A DNA stretch of 34,876 bases from Desulfobacteraceae bacterium (GTDB lineage: Bacteria; Desulfobacterota; Desulfobacteria; Desulfobacterales; Desulfosalsimonadaceae): NCBI GenBank assembly GCA_027858815.1, contig JAQIBZ010000266.1:1-34876 (forward strand), in the 5' to 3' direction. Shown here piece after piece: positions 14,946 to 22,733 of the stretch. A program made the translations under genes and the position numbers. The notes under the pieces were generated by a model that saw only the letters and a program-made list of their open reading frames with translations, ran no database searches and was not told the origin of the DNA. Positions within the stretch are counted from its first letter, which is position 1. Each line of letters opens with the position of its first letter.

Positions 14946-16679
14946 GTGAAATTTATTAAGAATTTAAATATAAGACGATTTCCATCCCGGTGGATTTTTT
15001 TTCGTTTTGATGATCGGCTGCTGTTGATTAGCCTTGGTGCGCTGGTCGGTTCATGCAGCGGACTTGCTGCACTTGCGCTGAACCGGGGGCTGATTGCCAT
15101 GTTTGAGTTTCTTGGGCATTACCGGTATTTATGGTGGGCGTTTATTATGCCGGGAATCGGTGCGGCTCTGTCTTCCTTGTTTCTTGACAAATTTATGAAA
15201 GAGGGTGCCGGGCACGGCGTGCCGGAAGTGCTATACAGCGTATCCCGCCATGGTGGCCTGATGCGTTTTCGATCCAGCTTTTCCCGATTGATTTCAAGCT
15301 GTTTGACCATCGGCAGTGGCGGATCTGCCGGACCGGAAGCGCCGGTGGTCATGAGTGGCGCTGCCATTGGCTCCAATATCGCCCAGCTTTTTTCATTAAA
15401 TGACCGTCAGCGTGTCGCCTTAGTCGGCTGTGGTACAGCCGGCGCTGTGGCTGCAATTTTTAATGCACCGATTGCCGGACTGGTGTTTACCATTGAGGTG
15501 ATTGTCGGTGAATGGTCTGCGGTGAATATTGTTCCGATTGCCGTTGCTTCCGTATTTGGTGCTCAGGTTTGCCGGCTTTTGCAGGGCAACCAGATTGCGT
15601 TTACACATTTGCAGTTTAATATTGATCCTGCCGATACCGTCGCATGCATCGGTCTTGCGGTTGCAACCGCATTTATTTCCATCTTTCTGACACGGTCATT
15701 AAGATTGTCTCATCGTTTTTCCCTTCATATCCATCTTCCGGCGTGGATGAAAGCAGCCCTTGGCGGATGTGCAGTAGGGATGATTGGTTTTTTCCTCCCG
15801 GATGTGCTTGGAGAAGGGTATCATTCAATTCAGGCGATGGTTGAAGGGACGTTTTCAAATGGCCTGTTGTTTGTTGTATTTCTGGTTTTTGCAAAAATTG
15901 TCGCAACTTCCTTTACCCTCGGCTGGGGTGGCTCCGGTGGTATATTCGCACCCTGTCTGGTAATCGGCAGTTTTACCGGCCTGATGTATCACCGATTTAT
16001 CGAAATGGTATGGCCCGGTATAGAATGGGTCAATGAAGGATGTTTTGCCTTGCTGGGCATGGCCGGCCTGATCAGCGGTATCCTCCAGGCACCGTTGACC
16101 GGTATGTTTTTAATTGTTGAAATTACCGGCGGGTATGAAGTGATTCTGCCGTTGATTTTGGTTTCTGCGATATCAACAACGTTATGCCATTCTTTCGAAC
16201 CGGCATCCTTTTATATGAAGGACCTTGTTGATAAAGGTCATTTTTTGCGTCCCCGGACAGATGCCCGGGTGCTTATGGATTTGAGTGTCAGTGAACTGGT
16301 TGAAAAAGACTGTATTGTCGTTACCAAAGACATGAAGCTGGGTGATTTTGTTAAAATTATGCAAAGATCTCACAGAAATTTTTTTCCTGTTGAAGATGAG
16401 CTCAGCGGAGAATTTCTCGGTTTAATTCACTTGGATGATATCCGTGAATATCTTTTTGACCCGTTATTTTATGAAACTGTTTTTTTAGAACAGATTATGG
16501 ATATTCAGGTACAAACAGTTGGTTTAGATGATGATTTGTCAGATGTTCTGGATCGAATGGATGCCGCCAACCTTTTCAGTATGCCGGTGGTTGCAAATAA
16601 CCAGTTTATCGGTATGATTTCCAAGGCGACATTGCTCGATAAGTATCGTAATGAGCTGATTGTACAGACCAATCAATAA
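14946..16679 (+). CDS. ClC-family chloride channel/transporter with C-terminal CBS pair
   Basis: The 577-residue protein has about ten to twelve hydrophobic helices (30-410) followed by two CBS domains (about 425-570; VEKDCIVVTKDMKLGDFV and MPVVANNQFIGMISKATLL). ClC signatures are GSGGSAGPEAP, with the gating glutamate at Glu131, and GWGGSGGIFAP. At the position of the CLC-ec1 proton glutamate (E203) the protein has Val185 (FTIEVIVGEW), as in many ClC channels, so passive chloride conduction rather than 2Cl-/H+ exchange is plausible. CBS domains often bind adenine nucleotides and could gate transport. It starts at GTG with a weak ribosome-binding site, between the EIIA fusion and the universal stress protein, probably in one operon. 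Confidence 0.92.
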   Translation: MKFIKNLNIRRFPSRWIFFRFDDRLLLISLGALVGSCSGLAALALNRGLIAMFEFLGHYRYLWWAFIMPGIGAALSSLFLDKFMKEGAGHGVPEVLYSVSRHGGLMRFRSSFSRLISSCLTIGSGGSAGPEAPVVMSGAAIGSNIAQLFSLNDRQRVALVGCGTAGAVAAIFNAPIAGLVFTIEVIVGEWSAVNIVPIAVASVFGAQVCRLLQGNQIAFTHLQFNIDPADTVACIGLAVATAFISIFLTRSLRLSHRFSLHIHLPAWMKAALGGCAVGMIGFFLPDVLGEGYHSIQAMVEGTFSNGLLFVVFLVFAKIVATSFTLGWGGSGGIFAPCLVIGSFTGLMYHRFIEMVWPGIEWVNEGCFALLGMAGLISGILQAPLTGMFLIVEITGGYEVILPLILVSAISTTLCHSFEPASFYMKDLVDKGHFLRPRTDARVLMDLSVSELVEKDCIVVTKDMKLGDFVKIMQRSHRNFFPVEDELSGEFLGLIHLDDIREYLFDPLFYETVFLEQIMDIQVQTVGLDDDLSDVLDRMDAANLFSMPVVANNQFIGMISKATLLDKYRNELIVQTNQ

Positions 16680-16696
16680 TTTAAAAGGAAGAGAAA

Positions 16697-17527
16697 ATGG
16701 AAACAAGATTGCTTCATATTTTTAGGAATACCCCCCTGGGGCGGGAGGTCCTGCTTCAATCAACGTATTTTTGTAAAATCATCGGGGTTCAGCCGGAAAT
16801 ATATATTCCGGAATTTATAAAATTTTTAATGTATTTTGAAAATGATGTGGCTCAGATTGATTTAGATGATTCCTATCTGATTGCACCGGAAACAGCACGT
16901 GCTCATGCAGTTGAAATTGTCCGTTCTCAGGGACTGCCGGAACCGGGTTTTATTGATCCGAAAAATTTTACAGCTTCCACTTTGCCGGATATACCGGTTA
17001 ATTTTGATTTTATGTGCTGTCCCCGGACTATCAGTGATTTGTCTTCAAAAATCGGCCTTGGCTACATCGGCCCCCGCGTCCGGCGAATTGTAAAATCCGC
17101 GCGCTTTCCGGTACTTATTGCGGGTGCTGTCTATAAACCCTGGAAATCTGTCTCAGTCATGTTCGGGGGGTCAGCCAATGCCATCAATGCTCTTCGTTTA
17201 GGTATCCGCATCAGCCGTTTATCGGGGTTGCCGATGGATGTTTATACGCAACTGGGAAAACATTCTCTGGATTATTATAAGGACATTATTCAAAAGAGAA
17301 ATCTCGGCAAAGAAATGGATCAATATGTGAGGGACTGGGCGGTTTTTGATTCCGGCGAGTTTACAAATAATCTTTACAATGTGCCGCATGATGCACTCGT
17401 GATTCTGGGTGCTTATGGACACGGTGTTATTAAAGAAATGCTGTTCGGCAGTATCATGGAAAAAGTCCAATCCGTTTTGCCCAACAACCTGCTGATCGTC
17501 GGTCCGAAATATCAGGCGCCGATGTAG
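16697..17527 (+). CDS. Universal stress protein (UspA family)
   Basis: The 276-residue protein has a C-terminal UspA-type nucleotide-binding domain with the ATP-binding signature GAYGHGVIKEMLFGS (G-2x-G-9x-G-S/T, about 239-253) followed by LLIVGP. A second stretch, about 148-195 (VSVMFGGSANAINALRLGIRISRL), matches the first strand and helix of the same domain. The N-terminal ~140 residues look like a diverged or partner domain (SSKIGLGYIGPRVRRIVKSARFPVLI resembles another Usp C-terminal half), so the protein may be a tandem Usp. It starts 17 bases after the ClC gene behind AAAAGGAAGAG, which supports cotranscription. A role in sensing ATP state for the ClC/EIIA pair is inferred. Confidence 0.85.
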   Translation: METRLLHIFRNTPLGREVLLQSTYFCKIIGVQPEIYIPEFIKFLMYFENDVAQIDLDDSYLIAPETARAHAVEIVRSQGLPEPGFIDPKNFTASTLPDIPVNFDFMCCPRTISDLSSKIGLGYIGPRVRRIVKSARFPVLIAGAVYKPWKSVSVMFGGSANAINALRLGIRISRLSGLPMDVYTQLGKHSLDYYKDIIQKRNLGKEMDQYVRDWAVFDSGEFTNNLYNVPHDALVILGAYGHGVIKEMLFGSIMEKVQSVLPNNLLIVGPKYQAPM

Positions 17528-17545
17528 CTTTTTTTTTAAAAATGG

Positions 17546-17635
17546 TGGCGGAGAGAGAGAGATTCGAACTCTCGGTACCCTTGCGAGCACACACGCTTTC
17601 CAGGCGTGCACCTTCAGCCACTCGGTCATCTCTCC
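17546..17635 (-). tRNA. tRNA-Ser(GGA)
   Basis: The minus strand reads a 90-base class II tRNA: acceptor GGAGAGA/TCTCTCC, D-arm GACCGAGTGGC, anticodon stem CACGC/GCGTG with loop CTGGAAA (anticodon GGA, reading UCC/UCU), a long variable arm, T-loop GTTCGAATC and an encoded CCA end. The GGAGAG start and long variable arm are typical of tRNA-Ser. Confidence 0.97.
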
Positions 17636-17698
17636 GTATATTTTATTTGTCTGTATGCTGGCGACTAAGCTGTAACCGTATTTGTAACCTGTTGTCAG

Positions 17699-17788
17699 TG
17701 GCGGAGAGGGTGGGATTTGAACCCACGATCCCGGTCAAGGGATACCGCTTTTCGAGAGCGGCGCCTTCAGCCGCTCGGCCACCTCTCC
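17699..17788 (-). tRNA. tRNA-Ser(CGA)
   Basis: The minus strand reads a 90-base tRNA: acceptor GGAGAGG/CCTCTCC, D-arm GGCCGAGCGGC, anticodon stem CCGCT/AGCGG with loop CTCGAAA (anticodon CGA, reading UCG), variable arm ATCCCTTGACCGGGAT, T-loop GTTCAAATC and an encoded CCA. It lies 63 bases upstream of tRNA-Ser(GGA) on the same strand and is probably cotranscribed with it. Confidence 0.97.
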
Positions 17789-17893
17789 AACAGGTACATC
17801 ATTACATGAAATGTTCATGTCGTTGATAGATTCGGCAAAATATCTATTTTAAGCATGTGTGTCAAACAAAAATTCATGAATGACAATGAATTT

Positions 17894-18646
17894 TTATTGC
17901 TGTGTGCTGAAAATACGCTTTGCCATTTCCGTATATGTTCCGTCCGGATTATGGATAATTAATGGTTTAGTGATGACCATTCCCGGTTTGCCGTCTTTAA
18001 TACCCTCTATGATAACCCGTTTGGCCTTTGTTTCTGCTTTAGTATAAAGGATGCATATCTTTTTGGGTTCAATGCCGCATGAGCGCATCCGGTCAGTCAA
18101 ATCCGCCAGTCTTTTTGCCGGGTATATCAAGATTAATCTTCCAAAAGGGGATAGCATTTTTTTTGCTGTTTTGACCACATCGTCCAGTGTCATTTCTATC
18201 TCATGTCTGGAAACAGCCAGCTGTCTGTCAGGGTTAATTCTGCCGCAGGATTTTTCAATGTGCGGCGGATTACATATAACAACATTGACGTTTCCGGATG
18301 TCTGGTCAACAGATAATGATTTTATGTCCTGATGAAAAATGGTGATGCGGTTTTCCAGATGGTTATTCCTGACATTGGCTGCGGCAATATCAGCCTGGCT
18401 TTTTTGGATTTCAACACCGAATACGGTAATTTCCAGATGCAGATACGCCAGGATAAGGGGAATTACGCCGCACCCGGTGCCCAGATCCAGCACGCGGTCG
18501 TTGCTCTGAATGCTTGCTATGTTGGCAATGATAACGGCATCCATGGAGAACCGGTATCCGGAAGGGGATTGCTGGATCTGTAGGCAGCCGTTATGAAGGC
18601 TGTCTATGGTAAGTTCTGGTGTGAGTTCTGGTGTGAGTTCGGTCAT
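17894..18646 (-). CDS. SAM-dependent methyltransferase, tRNA1(Val) A37 N6-methyltransferase-like (TrmN6/YfiC)
   Basis: The 250-residue protein is a class I methyltransferase: GYRFSMDAVIIANI ahead of motif I (VLDLGTGCGVIPL, about 52-64), an acidic motif II (VFGVEIQ), and NPPH (about 125-128) in the position of the NPPY motif used by N6-adenine methyltransferases. FSMDAVIIA and the overall length match the YfiC/TrmN6 group that modifies A37 of tRNA1(Val). NPPH instead of NPPY is a mild deviation. The N terminus has a short tandem repeat (TELTPELTPELT) from 12-base DNA repeats, so the true start may vary. It begins eight bases after the dciA-like stop, so the two form an operon. It lies downstream of no tRNA-Val here. 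Confidence 0.85.
   Translation of the reverse strand: MTELTPELTPELTIDSLHNGCLQIQQSPSGYRFSMDAVIIANIASIQSNDRVLDLGTGCGVIPLILAYLHLEITVFGVEIQKSQADIAAANVRNNHLENRITIFHQDIKSLSVDQTSGNVNVVICNPPHIEKSCGRINPDRQLAVSRHEIEMTLDDVVKTAKKMLSPFGRLILIYPAKRLADLTDRMRSCGIEPKKICILYTKAETKAKRVIIEGIKDGKPGMVITKPLIIHNPDGTYTEMAKRIFSTQQ
18611..18640 (-). repeat. 12-base tandem repeat at the 5' end of the methyltransferase gene
   Basis: The plus strand shows AAGTTCTGGTGT, GAGTTCTGGTGT and GAGTTC in tandem, encoding the repeated PELT at the N terminus. Copy-number change is frame-neutral. Confidence 0.6.
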
Positions 18647-18654
18647 TGCATTAA

Positions 18655-18972
18655 TTAGAAGCTTCCTGTTTTAATCTTCAGTTCTGATATCCGGTAATTT
18701 TCAGCCCTGTTGTTAATCACATAAAGGATATCATTGGTTAGATATCGAAGCTGATGCGACAGGGTGGAACTTTTTACGGTGATCAGCAATATTGATCCTT
18801 TTAATGCAGTCGGCTGGGCATGATCAGTGATGATTTTATCCAGTTCTGCATTCCATGTTTTTTTGATTTCTGAAAGCACGGTATTTGATTCTTTCCGGCA
18901 GGTGCGGATTACCGAAGAAAGAACTTCTTTAATATGGATGGATTCAGACTTTCGGGGACGTTTTTTATTCAT
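18655..18972 (-). CDS. DciA-like (DUF721) protein, replicative-helicase loader family
   Basis: The 105-residue protein matches the small DUF721/DciA domain: an N-terminal helical segment (IKEVLSSVIRTC), then TWNAEL, HAQPTALKGSILLITVKSST and LSHQLRYLTNDILYVIN, which is the conserved strand-strand-helix pattern with the SSxLxxxL element. In species lacking DnaC/DnaI, DciA helps load DnaB at replication forks. The basic N terminus (MNKKRPRKSE) would suit nucleic-acid contact. It is the first gene of a two-gene minus-strand operon with the TrmN6-like methyltransferase. Confidence 0.75.
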   Translation of the reverse strand: MNKKRPRKSESIHIKEVLSSVIRTCRKESNTVLSEIKKTWNAELDKIITDHAQPTALKGSILLITVKSSTLSHQLRYLTNDILYVINNRAENYRISELKIKTGSF

Positions 18973-19287
18973 TGTGAAATATGATTGCTTAAAACTGTTT
19001 TGCTTATTTTTAAATTCAAAAATAGTTAAATGATAAATAGCCTTTCATAGAATTTATAATACGATATAGTCCCTAAGTCAGGCAAGAGTCAAGAACAGCT
19101 TCAGGAACAGCTCCCTGGCGATGTCGTTTAGGCCGGATTAGCTGTAGTTTCTGGATTTTACTTGACTTGAACGGGGATGTTGATTAAAAGTTTTATAAAA
19201 CTCCATTCCTTTAGAATCCTGTTTTAACTATTTGCTATAACTCAGCTTGAAAATGAATGCGGTTTTTATATTTTTATCGTTAAAAAT
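18973..19287. other. Intergenic region without recognised gene
   Basis: About 315 AT-rich bases lie between dciA (minus) and the palindromic element ahead of hflK. A TTGACT near 19162 and other AT-rich boxes could be promoters, but none is convincing. I see no ORF or structured RNA. Confidence 0.4.
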
Positions 19288-19446
19288 TGACAAACTTGTA
19301 AAAAGTCAGATTCCTATGGCAAAGAAAAAAGCTCCAAATTCAAGGCGCGCAAATCCTTAGTGATGATTTGTACTTAGTGTACCATGAAGAAACGAAGGAT
19401 GAAGCGCAACACAGAATTTGGAGCTTTTTACGAAGCCATCAAAATT
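19288..19446. repeat. Palindromic element with GTAC-N5-GTAC centre, upstream of hflK
   Basis: AAAAAGCTCCAAATTC (ending 19341) and GAATTTGGAGCTTTTT (19414-19429) are a perfect 16-base inverted repeat. Weaker outer arms (TTGACAAACTTGTAAAAAG and CTTTTTACGAAGCCATCAA) extend it to about 160 bases. The centre holds GTACTTAGTGTAC (19370-19382). No coding capacity; it looks like a dispersed REP/MITE-type repeat. Confidence 0.65.
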
Positions 19447-19488
19447 TGTGAAGGAATGAATCCACACATTAAATGATTGGGAAAAATT

Positions 19489-20538
19489 ATGAATTGGGAC
19501 TGGGAGAAACTGCAGCAGAAACAAAAGGAACGGGGTACCGGGGGCGGTAGTGTTAAGCCGCCGCAGATGGATGACATCGTTAATAAGTTCAAAGACTTCA
19601 AGTTTCAGGCCGGCTGGCTGCTGCTTGTACTTGCAGGTATCGTACTGTTTTTCGGGACTTCGATGGTCTATACCGTAGATGTCAATGAAGTTGGTGTGGT
19701 TCAGCGGTTTGGAAAGTATCTTCGTACGGAACAGCCGGGGCTTAACTTTAAACTTCCCGCAGGAATTGAAAAGGTAACGAAAGTCAAAATCAAGCGGGTA
19801 TATAAGGAAGAGTTCGGATTGGGTTCCGGATCAACCCGGCCGGCACGGTTTACTACCTCAAACACGGAGTCGATTGATGAATCTCTGATGCTGACCGGCG
19901 ACTTGAATGTCGGCGTGGTCCCCTGGATTGTGCAGTACCGGATTAAAGATCCTTATCGGTATTTGTTTAATGTGCGGGATGTCACCCAGTTTTTAAGGGA
20001 TATGTCCGAGGCGTCCATGCGGCTGGTGGTGGGGGATCGGAGTATTAACGAGGTCATCAGCAACCGGGAAGAGATTGCCGATGCGGCCCAGGTCTGGCTG
20101 CAAAAAGAGCTCAATGAAGCAAAGACGGGCATTGATATTGATACGGTTGAACTGGGCAACACCAATGTACCGATACCGGTTCAGGATTCGTTTAATAAGG
20201 TGAACCAGGCGGTTCAGGAAAAGGAAAAGCTGATCTATCAGGCCATGGAAGAATATAACCGGGTGATTCCCCGGGCGCGGGGGGAGGCGGAACAGACCAT
20301 TAAAAGCGCGGAAGGGTATGCCAGTGAACGTGTGAACCAGGCCAAAGGGGATGCGTCCCGGTTTATTGCCCAGTATGAAGAGTATGCCAAGGCCAAGGAC
20401 GTCACCCGCCGTCGGTTGTATCTGGAAATGGTGGAACTGGTGTTCCCGGAACTCGGGGAGCTTTATATCATTGATTCCGATCAGAAAAATGTGCTGCCGC
20501 TGCTCAATCTTGGAGAAAAATGGGGGTTACAAAAATGA
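19489..20538 (+). CDS. hflK: HflK, SPFH-domain subunit of the HflKC complex
   Basis: The protein (349 residues from the chosen ATG) has a glycine-rich N terminus, one transmembrane segment (about 40-62, GWLLLVLAGIVLFFGTSMVY) and a periplasmic SPFH/band-7 domain (VNEVGVVQRFGKYLRTEQPGL through about residue 260), followed by a long coiled coil (ARGEAEQTIKSAEGYASERV). With HflC it forms a cage around FtsH and modulates its proteolysis of membrane proteins. I use the ATG at 19489 rather than the TTG at 19477, since the ATG begins the typical MNWDWEKL sequence. hflC overlaps by four bases (ATGA), so translation is coupled. Confidence 0.93.
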   Translation: MNWDWEKLQQKQKERGTGGGSVKPPQMDDIVNKFKDFKFQAGWLLLVLAGIVLFFGTSMVYTVDVNEVGVVQRFGKYLRTEQPGLNFKLPAGIEKVTKVKIKRVYKEEFGLGSGSTRPARFTTSNTESIDESLMLTGDLNVGVVPWIVQYRIKDPYRYLFNVRDVTQFLRDMSEASMRLVVGDRSINEVISNREEIADAAQVWLQKELNEAKTGIDIDTVELGNTNVPIPVQDSFNKVNQAVQEKEKLIYQAMEEYNRVIPRARGEAEQTIKSAEGYASERVNQAKGDASRFIAQYEEYAKAKDVTRRRLYLEMVELVFPELGELYIIDSDQKNVLPLLNLGEKWGLQK

Positions 20539-21512
20539 AGACACAATTTATCATATTAATCGTTATTGCGGCGTTGGGCTTTATGGGGGTTGTTTCTTCA
20601 GCGTATGTGGTGGATGAAACGGAACAGGTGGTGGTGACCCAGTTTAACAAGGTGGTTGGGGACCCTGTTACAAAGCCGGGACTGAATTTTAGAATACCGT
20701 TTATTCAGCAACCCAACTATTTTTTGAAAAATATTCAGGAGTGGGACGGGCAACCGGGACAAATCCCGACACTTGACAAGACCTATATATGGGTAGATTC
20801 GTTTGCCCGGTGGCGGATTGTGGATCCCATTGCCTTTTTTGAAACCGTGACCGACCGCAATCTCGCACTGAGCCGTTTAGATGATATTCTTAATCCGGCG
20901 ATTCGAAATGCCGTCACATCCAATCATCTGATCGAAACCGTCCGCAACAGCAATCGGGAAATGACCACCCTTGAGGAAGATGTTAACATGGGGGGGGAAA
21001 TGGAGGTCGGGGACGAGATCATGGATCCGTCTGAGTATAAGATTAAAACCGGTCGGGAAAAATTGTCCAGGGAAATATTGAAAGCCGCTCAGCCGAAACT
21101 GGAAAAGTTCGGGATTGAACTCATTGATGTCAAAATCAAGCGGGTCAATTATGTCCAGAAGGTGAGGGATTCAGTATATGGCCGGATGGTTGCCGAACGA
21201 AATCAGGTGGCGGAAAAAATCCGTTCGGAAGGCCGGGGGGAAGCGTTTCGCATCGAAGGTGACAAGGAAAAGGATTTAAAGCTGATCCAGTCGGACGCAT
21301 ACCGGAAGGCCCAGGAAAAAAAAGGAAAGGCGGATGCGGAAGCCACATCAATATATGCCAACGCATTTAATAAGGATCCGGAATATTATTCGTTTACAAA
21401 GGCACTGGACGTTTATCAGACTTCTTTGGATGAAAAAAGTAAGGTGGTGTTGTCGACAAATTCGGAATTTCTCAGATACTTAAAAGATTTTACAAGTCCA
21501 AGTAAAAAATAA
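20535..21512 (+). CDS. hflC: HflC, SPFH-domain partner of HflK
   Basis: The 325-residue protein has an N-terminal membrane anchor (FIILIVIAALGFMGVVSSAYVV) and an SPFH domain (ETEQVVVTQFNKVVGDPVTKPGL...; YIWVDSFARWRI; DSVYGRMVAERNQVAEKIR), ending in a coiled, alanine/lysine-rich region. It matches HflC in length and order. The ATG at 20535 overlaps the hflK TGA, and GGGGG lies about nine bases ahead; the track's 20520 start would extend into hflK. The inserted stretch around residues 145-165 (MGGEMEVGDEIM) is longer than in E. coli HflC. An intrinsic terminator follows nine bases after the stop. Confidence 0.93.
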   Translation: MKTQFIILIVIAALGFMGVVSSAYVVDETEQVVVTQFNKVVGDPVTKPGLNFRIPFIQQPNYFLKNIQEWDGQPGQIPTLDKTYIWVDSFARWRIVDPIAFFETVTDRNLALSRLDDILNPAIRNAVTSNHLIETVRNSNREMTTLEEDVNMGGEMEVGDEIMDPSEYKIKTGREKLSREILKAAQPKLEKFGIELIDVKIKRVNYVQKVRDSVYGRMVAERNQVAEKIRSEGRGEAFRIEGDKEKDLKLIQSDAYRKAQEKKGKADAEATSIYANAFNKDPEYYSFTKALDVYQTSLDEKSKVVLSTNSEFLRYLKDFTSPSKK

Positions 21513-21520
21513 AAATAAAA

Positions 21521-21563
21521 AAACGGGAAAAGTGGTGAATGAAAAATCACACTTTTCCCGTTT
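21521..21563 (+). terminator. Intrinsic (probably bidirectional) terminator after hflC
   Basis: AAACGGGAAAAGTG (21521-21534) and CACTTTTCCCGTTT (21550-21563) form a 14-pair stem. The A-rich left flank makes it usable on the minus strand too, where the bS22-like gene converges. Confidence 0.9.
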
Positions 21564-21753
21564 AAATATTTAAAAAAGCCTGCCGTACTATCTCGTGCCC
21601 AGTTGAAATCAAGCCTGATTGAAATCCTGAAATTCTATTCAAGTTAAAGGTGTAGATAAAATTTAACCGCAGAAATACATTGCGTATCTTAAGAGGTAAA
21701 ATTTTAAATCCAACGCTATAACTGAAAATAAAGGGATTTCAGTCGGACACTAA

Positions 21754-21849
21754 CTATCTTTTGTTTCTTTGATGTCGCGTTCGGGCCAAAAGCTTTCGGT
21801 GTTTATGTTTGCGCATCTTTTTTCGTCGTTTTTTAATTACACTACCCAA
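21754..21849 (-). CDS. bS22-like / AURKAIP1-COX24-domain small ribosomal protein (31 aa)
   Basis: This gene is too short for the ORF track. From a TTG start (21849) the minus strand encodes MGSVIKKRRKKMRKHKHRKL followed by LARTRHQRNKR and a TAG stop. The MGSVIKKRRKxMxKxKHRKLL pattern, extreme basic charge and length are the signature of the small AURKAIP1/COX24-domain proteins, whose mycobacterial member is bS22, a 30S ribosomal subunit protein. The ribosome-binding site is exceptionally strong: GGAGGTGAT ends three or four bases from the TTG, and a TATAAT lies about 45 bases upstream (complement of 21895-21900). It stands alone, convergent to hflKC. Such genes are usually unannotated because of length and the TTG start. 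Confidence 0.88.
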   Translation of the reverse strand: MGSVIKKRRKKMRKHKHRKLLARTRHQRNKR

Positions 21850-22076
21850 ATGATCACCTCCAAAAAAATGGTTTATATTTAAAATAATAACTTCATTATA
21901 TAACATAGCCTAAAATTAAATGTCCATATTTTTTTATATTTTTTTCTTTAAAAAAAATAATTTTAACTATATTCATAAAACAGGTTCTGAATTATTTTTT
22001 TAGAATCTATGAAAGGCTAATAGTTGTAGATAGTTGTCTGTTTTTTTGAATTCATTGAAACCCCCCATGAGATTTT

Positions 22077-22604
22077 ATGAAAAAATATCAATATTTCAGC
22101 CCGGATGATATCCGTATCGTTAATAATTCGGTGGCCATGGCAGAAGAACTGGTCAGTAATCATTATAAATTGTCTTCAACCCAGTTGCTGCAATTGAATT
22201 ATGATGTAAAAACACTGGCAGATCTTTCTGAAAATGAGATTGTTAAGGATCATTTTGCCCAGATTATTCGATATGCGGAAAAGACAAAAAAAGATTTGTC
22301 GGATGTTCCGGTGAAGGATTTCTATAAAGTATGCATTCAGGACCATTCAATAATCAAAACGATGAAAAAAATGACGGATTTGGATTTGTATGCATTCTCA
22401 GTCTATGTTGTATGTCATGAACTGATTCATATTATCCGTTTCAGAAGGTTCTTGCAGTATTTTGATGTGCCTTCCAATGAAAAAATGAATGAAGAAGTTC
22501 GGGTCCATGTTAAAACCCATGAAATTCTCAGTGGTGTTAATATAAAAACGTTGGGACCGGTGCTGGAATTTTATAAAAACTGGCGACTGGCGTCCGAGGT
22601 CTGA
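22077..22604 (+). CDS. Protein of unknown function with HExxH motif (HELIH)
   Basis: I do not recognise the family. The 175-residue protein is soluble, without signal peptide or membrane segment, and largely helical. The one motif is HELIH in VVCHELIHIIRF (about 129-133), the zinc-site pattern HExxH, followed about 20 residues later by EEVRVHVKTHEIL, where Glu or His could be a third ligand as in gluzincins. It could be a small metal-binding or zincin-like protein, but the motif is short and may be chance. The gene stands alone; an FmdB-type zinc ribbon gene with its own promoter follows after 129 bases. The start has no strong ribosome-binding site (CCCCCCATGAG upstream). Confidence 0.75.
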   Translation: MKKYQYFSPDDIRIVNNSVAMAEELVSNHYKLSSTQLLQLNYDVKTLADLSENEIVKDHFAQIIRYAEKTKKDLSDVPVKDFYKVCIQDHSIIKTMKKMTDLDLYAFSVYVVCHELIHIIRFRRFLQYFDVPSNEKMNEEVRVHVKTHEILSGVNIKTLGPVLEFYKNWRLASEV

Positions 22605-22631
22605 AAAAATAATAAAAATTTTTTCAGACCC

Positions 22632-22659
22632 TTGACAACCTTAAAAAATTCACTATATT
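22632..22659 (+). promoter_or_regulatory. Sigma-70 promoter ahead of the FmdB-like gene
   Basis: TTGACA (22632-22637), 16 bases, then TATATT (22654-22659). Both boxes are near consensus and it lies 75 bases before the gene. Confidence 0.7.
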
Positions 22660-22733
22660 CTTTGTGATTTTAAAACACTGCGAAGATAAGCAGTTGCTTG
22701 AAATTATTTTATAATAACAGGAGATGCAAAAAG

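Noticed and set aside
17219-17629. 136-aa minus-strand ORF at the tRNA-Ser(GGA) locus
   Set aside because: It starts inside the tRNA (MTEWLKVHAWKACVLARV is the well-known spurious translation of tRNA-Ser) and runs antisense to the Usp gene.
17542-17826. 94-aa plus-strand ORF across the two tRNA genes
   Set aside because: It is read through the antisense of two tRNA-Ser genes; the apparent repeated motif (ERERFELS / ERVGFEPT) is just the tRNA T-arm and acceptor sequence.
19038-22019. 14-base inverted match TAGCCTTTCATAGA (19038) / TCTATGAAAGGCTA (22006) flanking the hflKC region
   Set aside because: A few 14-base matches are expected by chance in a 35-kb window on both strands; no further similarity extends from either copy.
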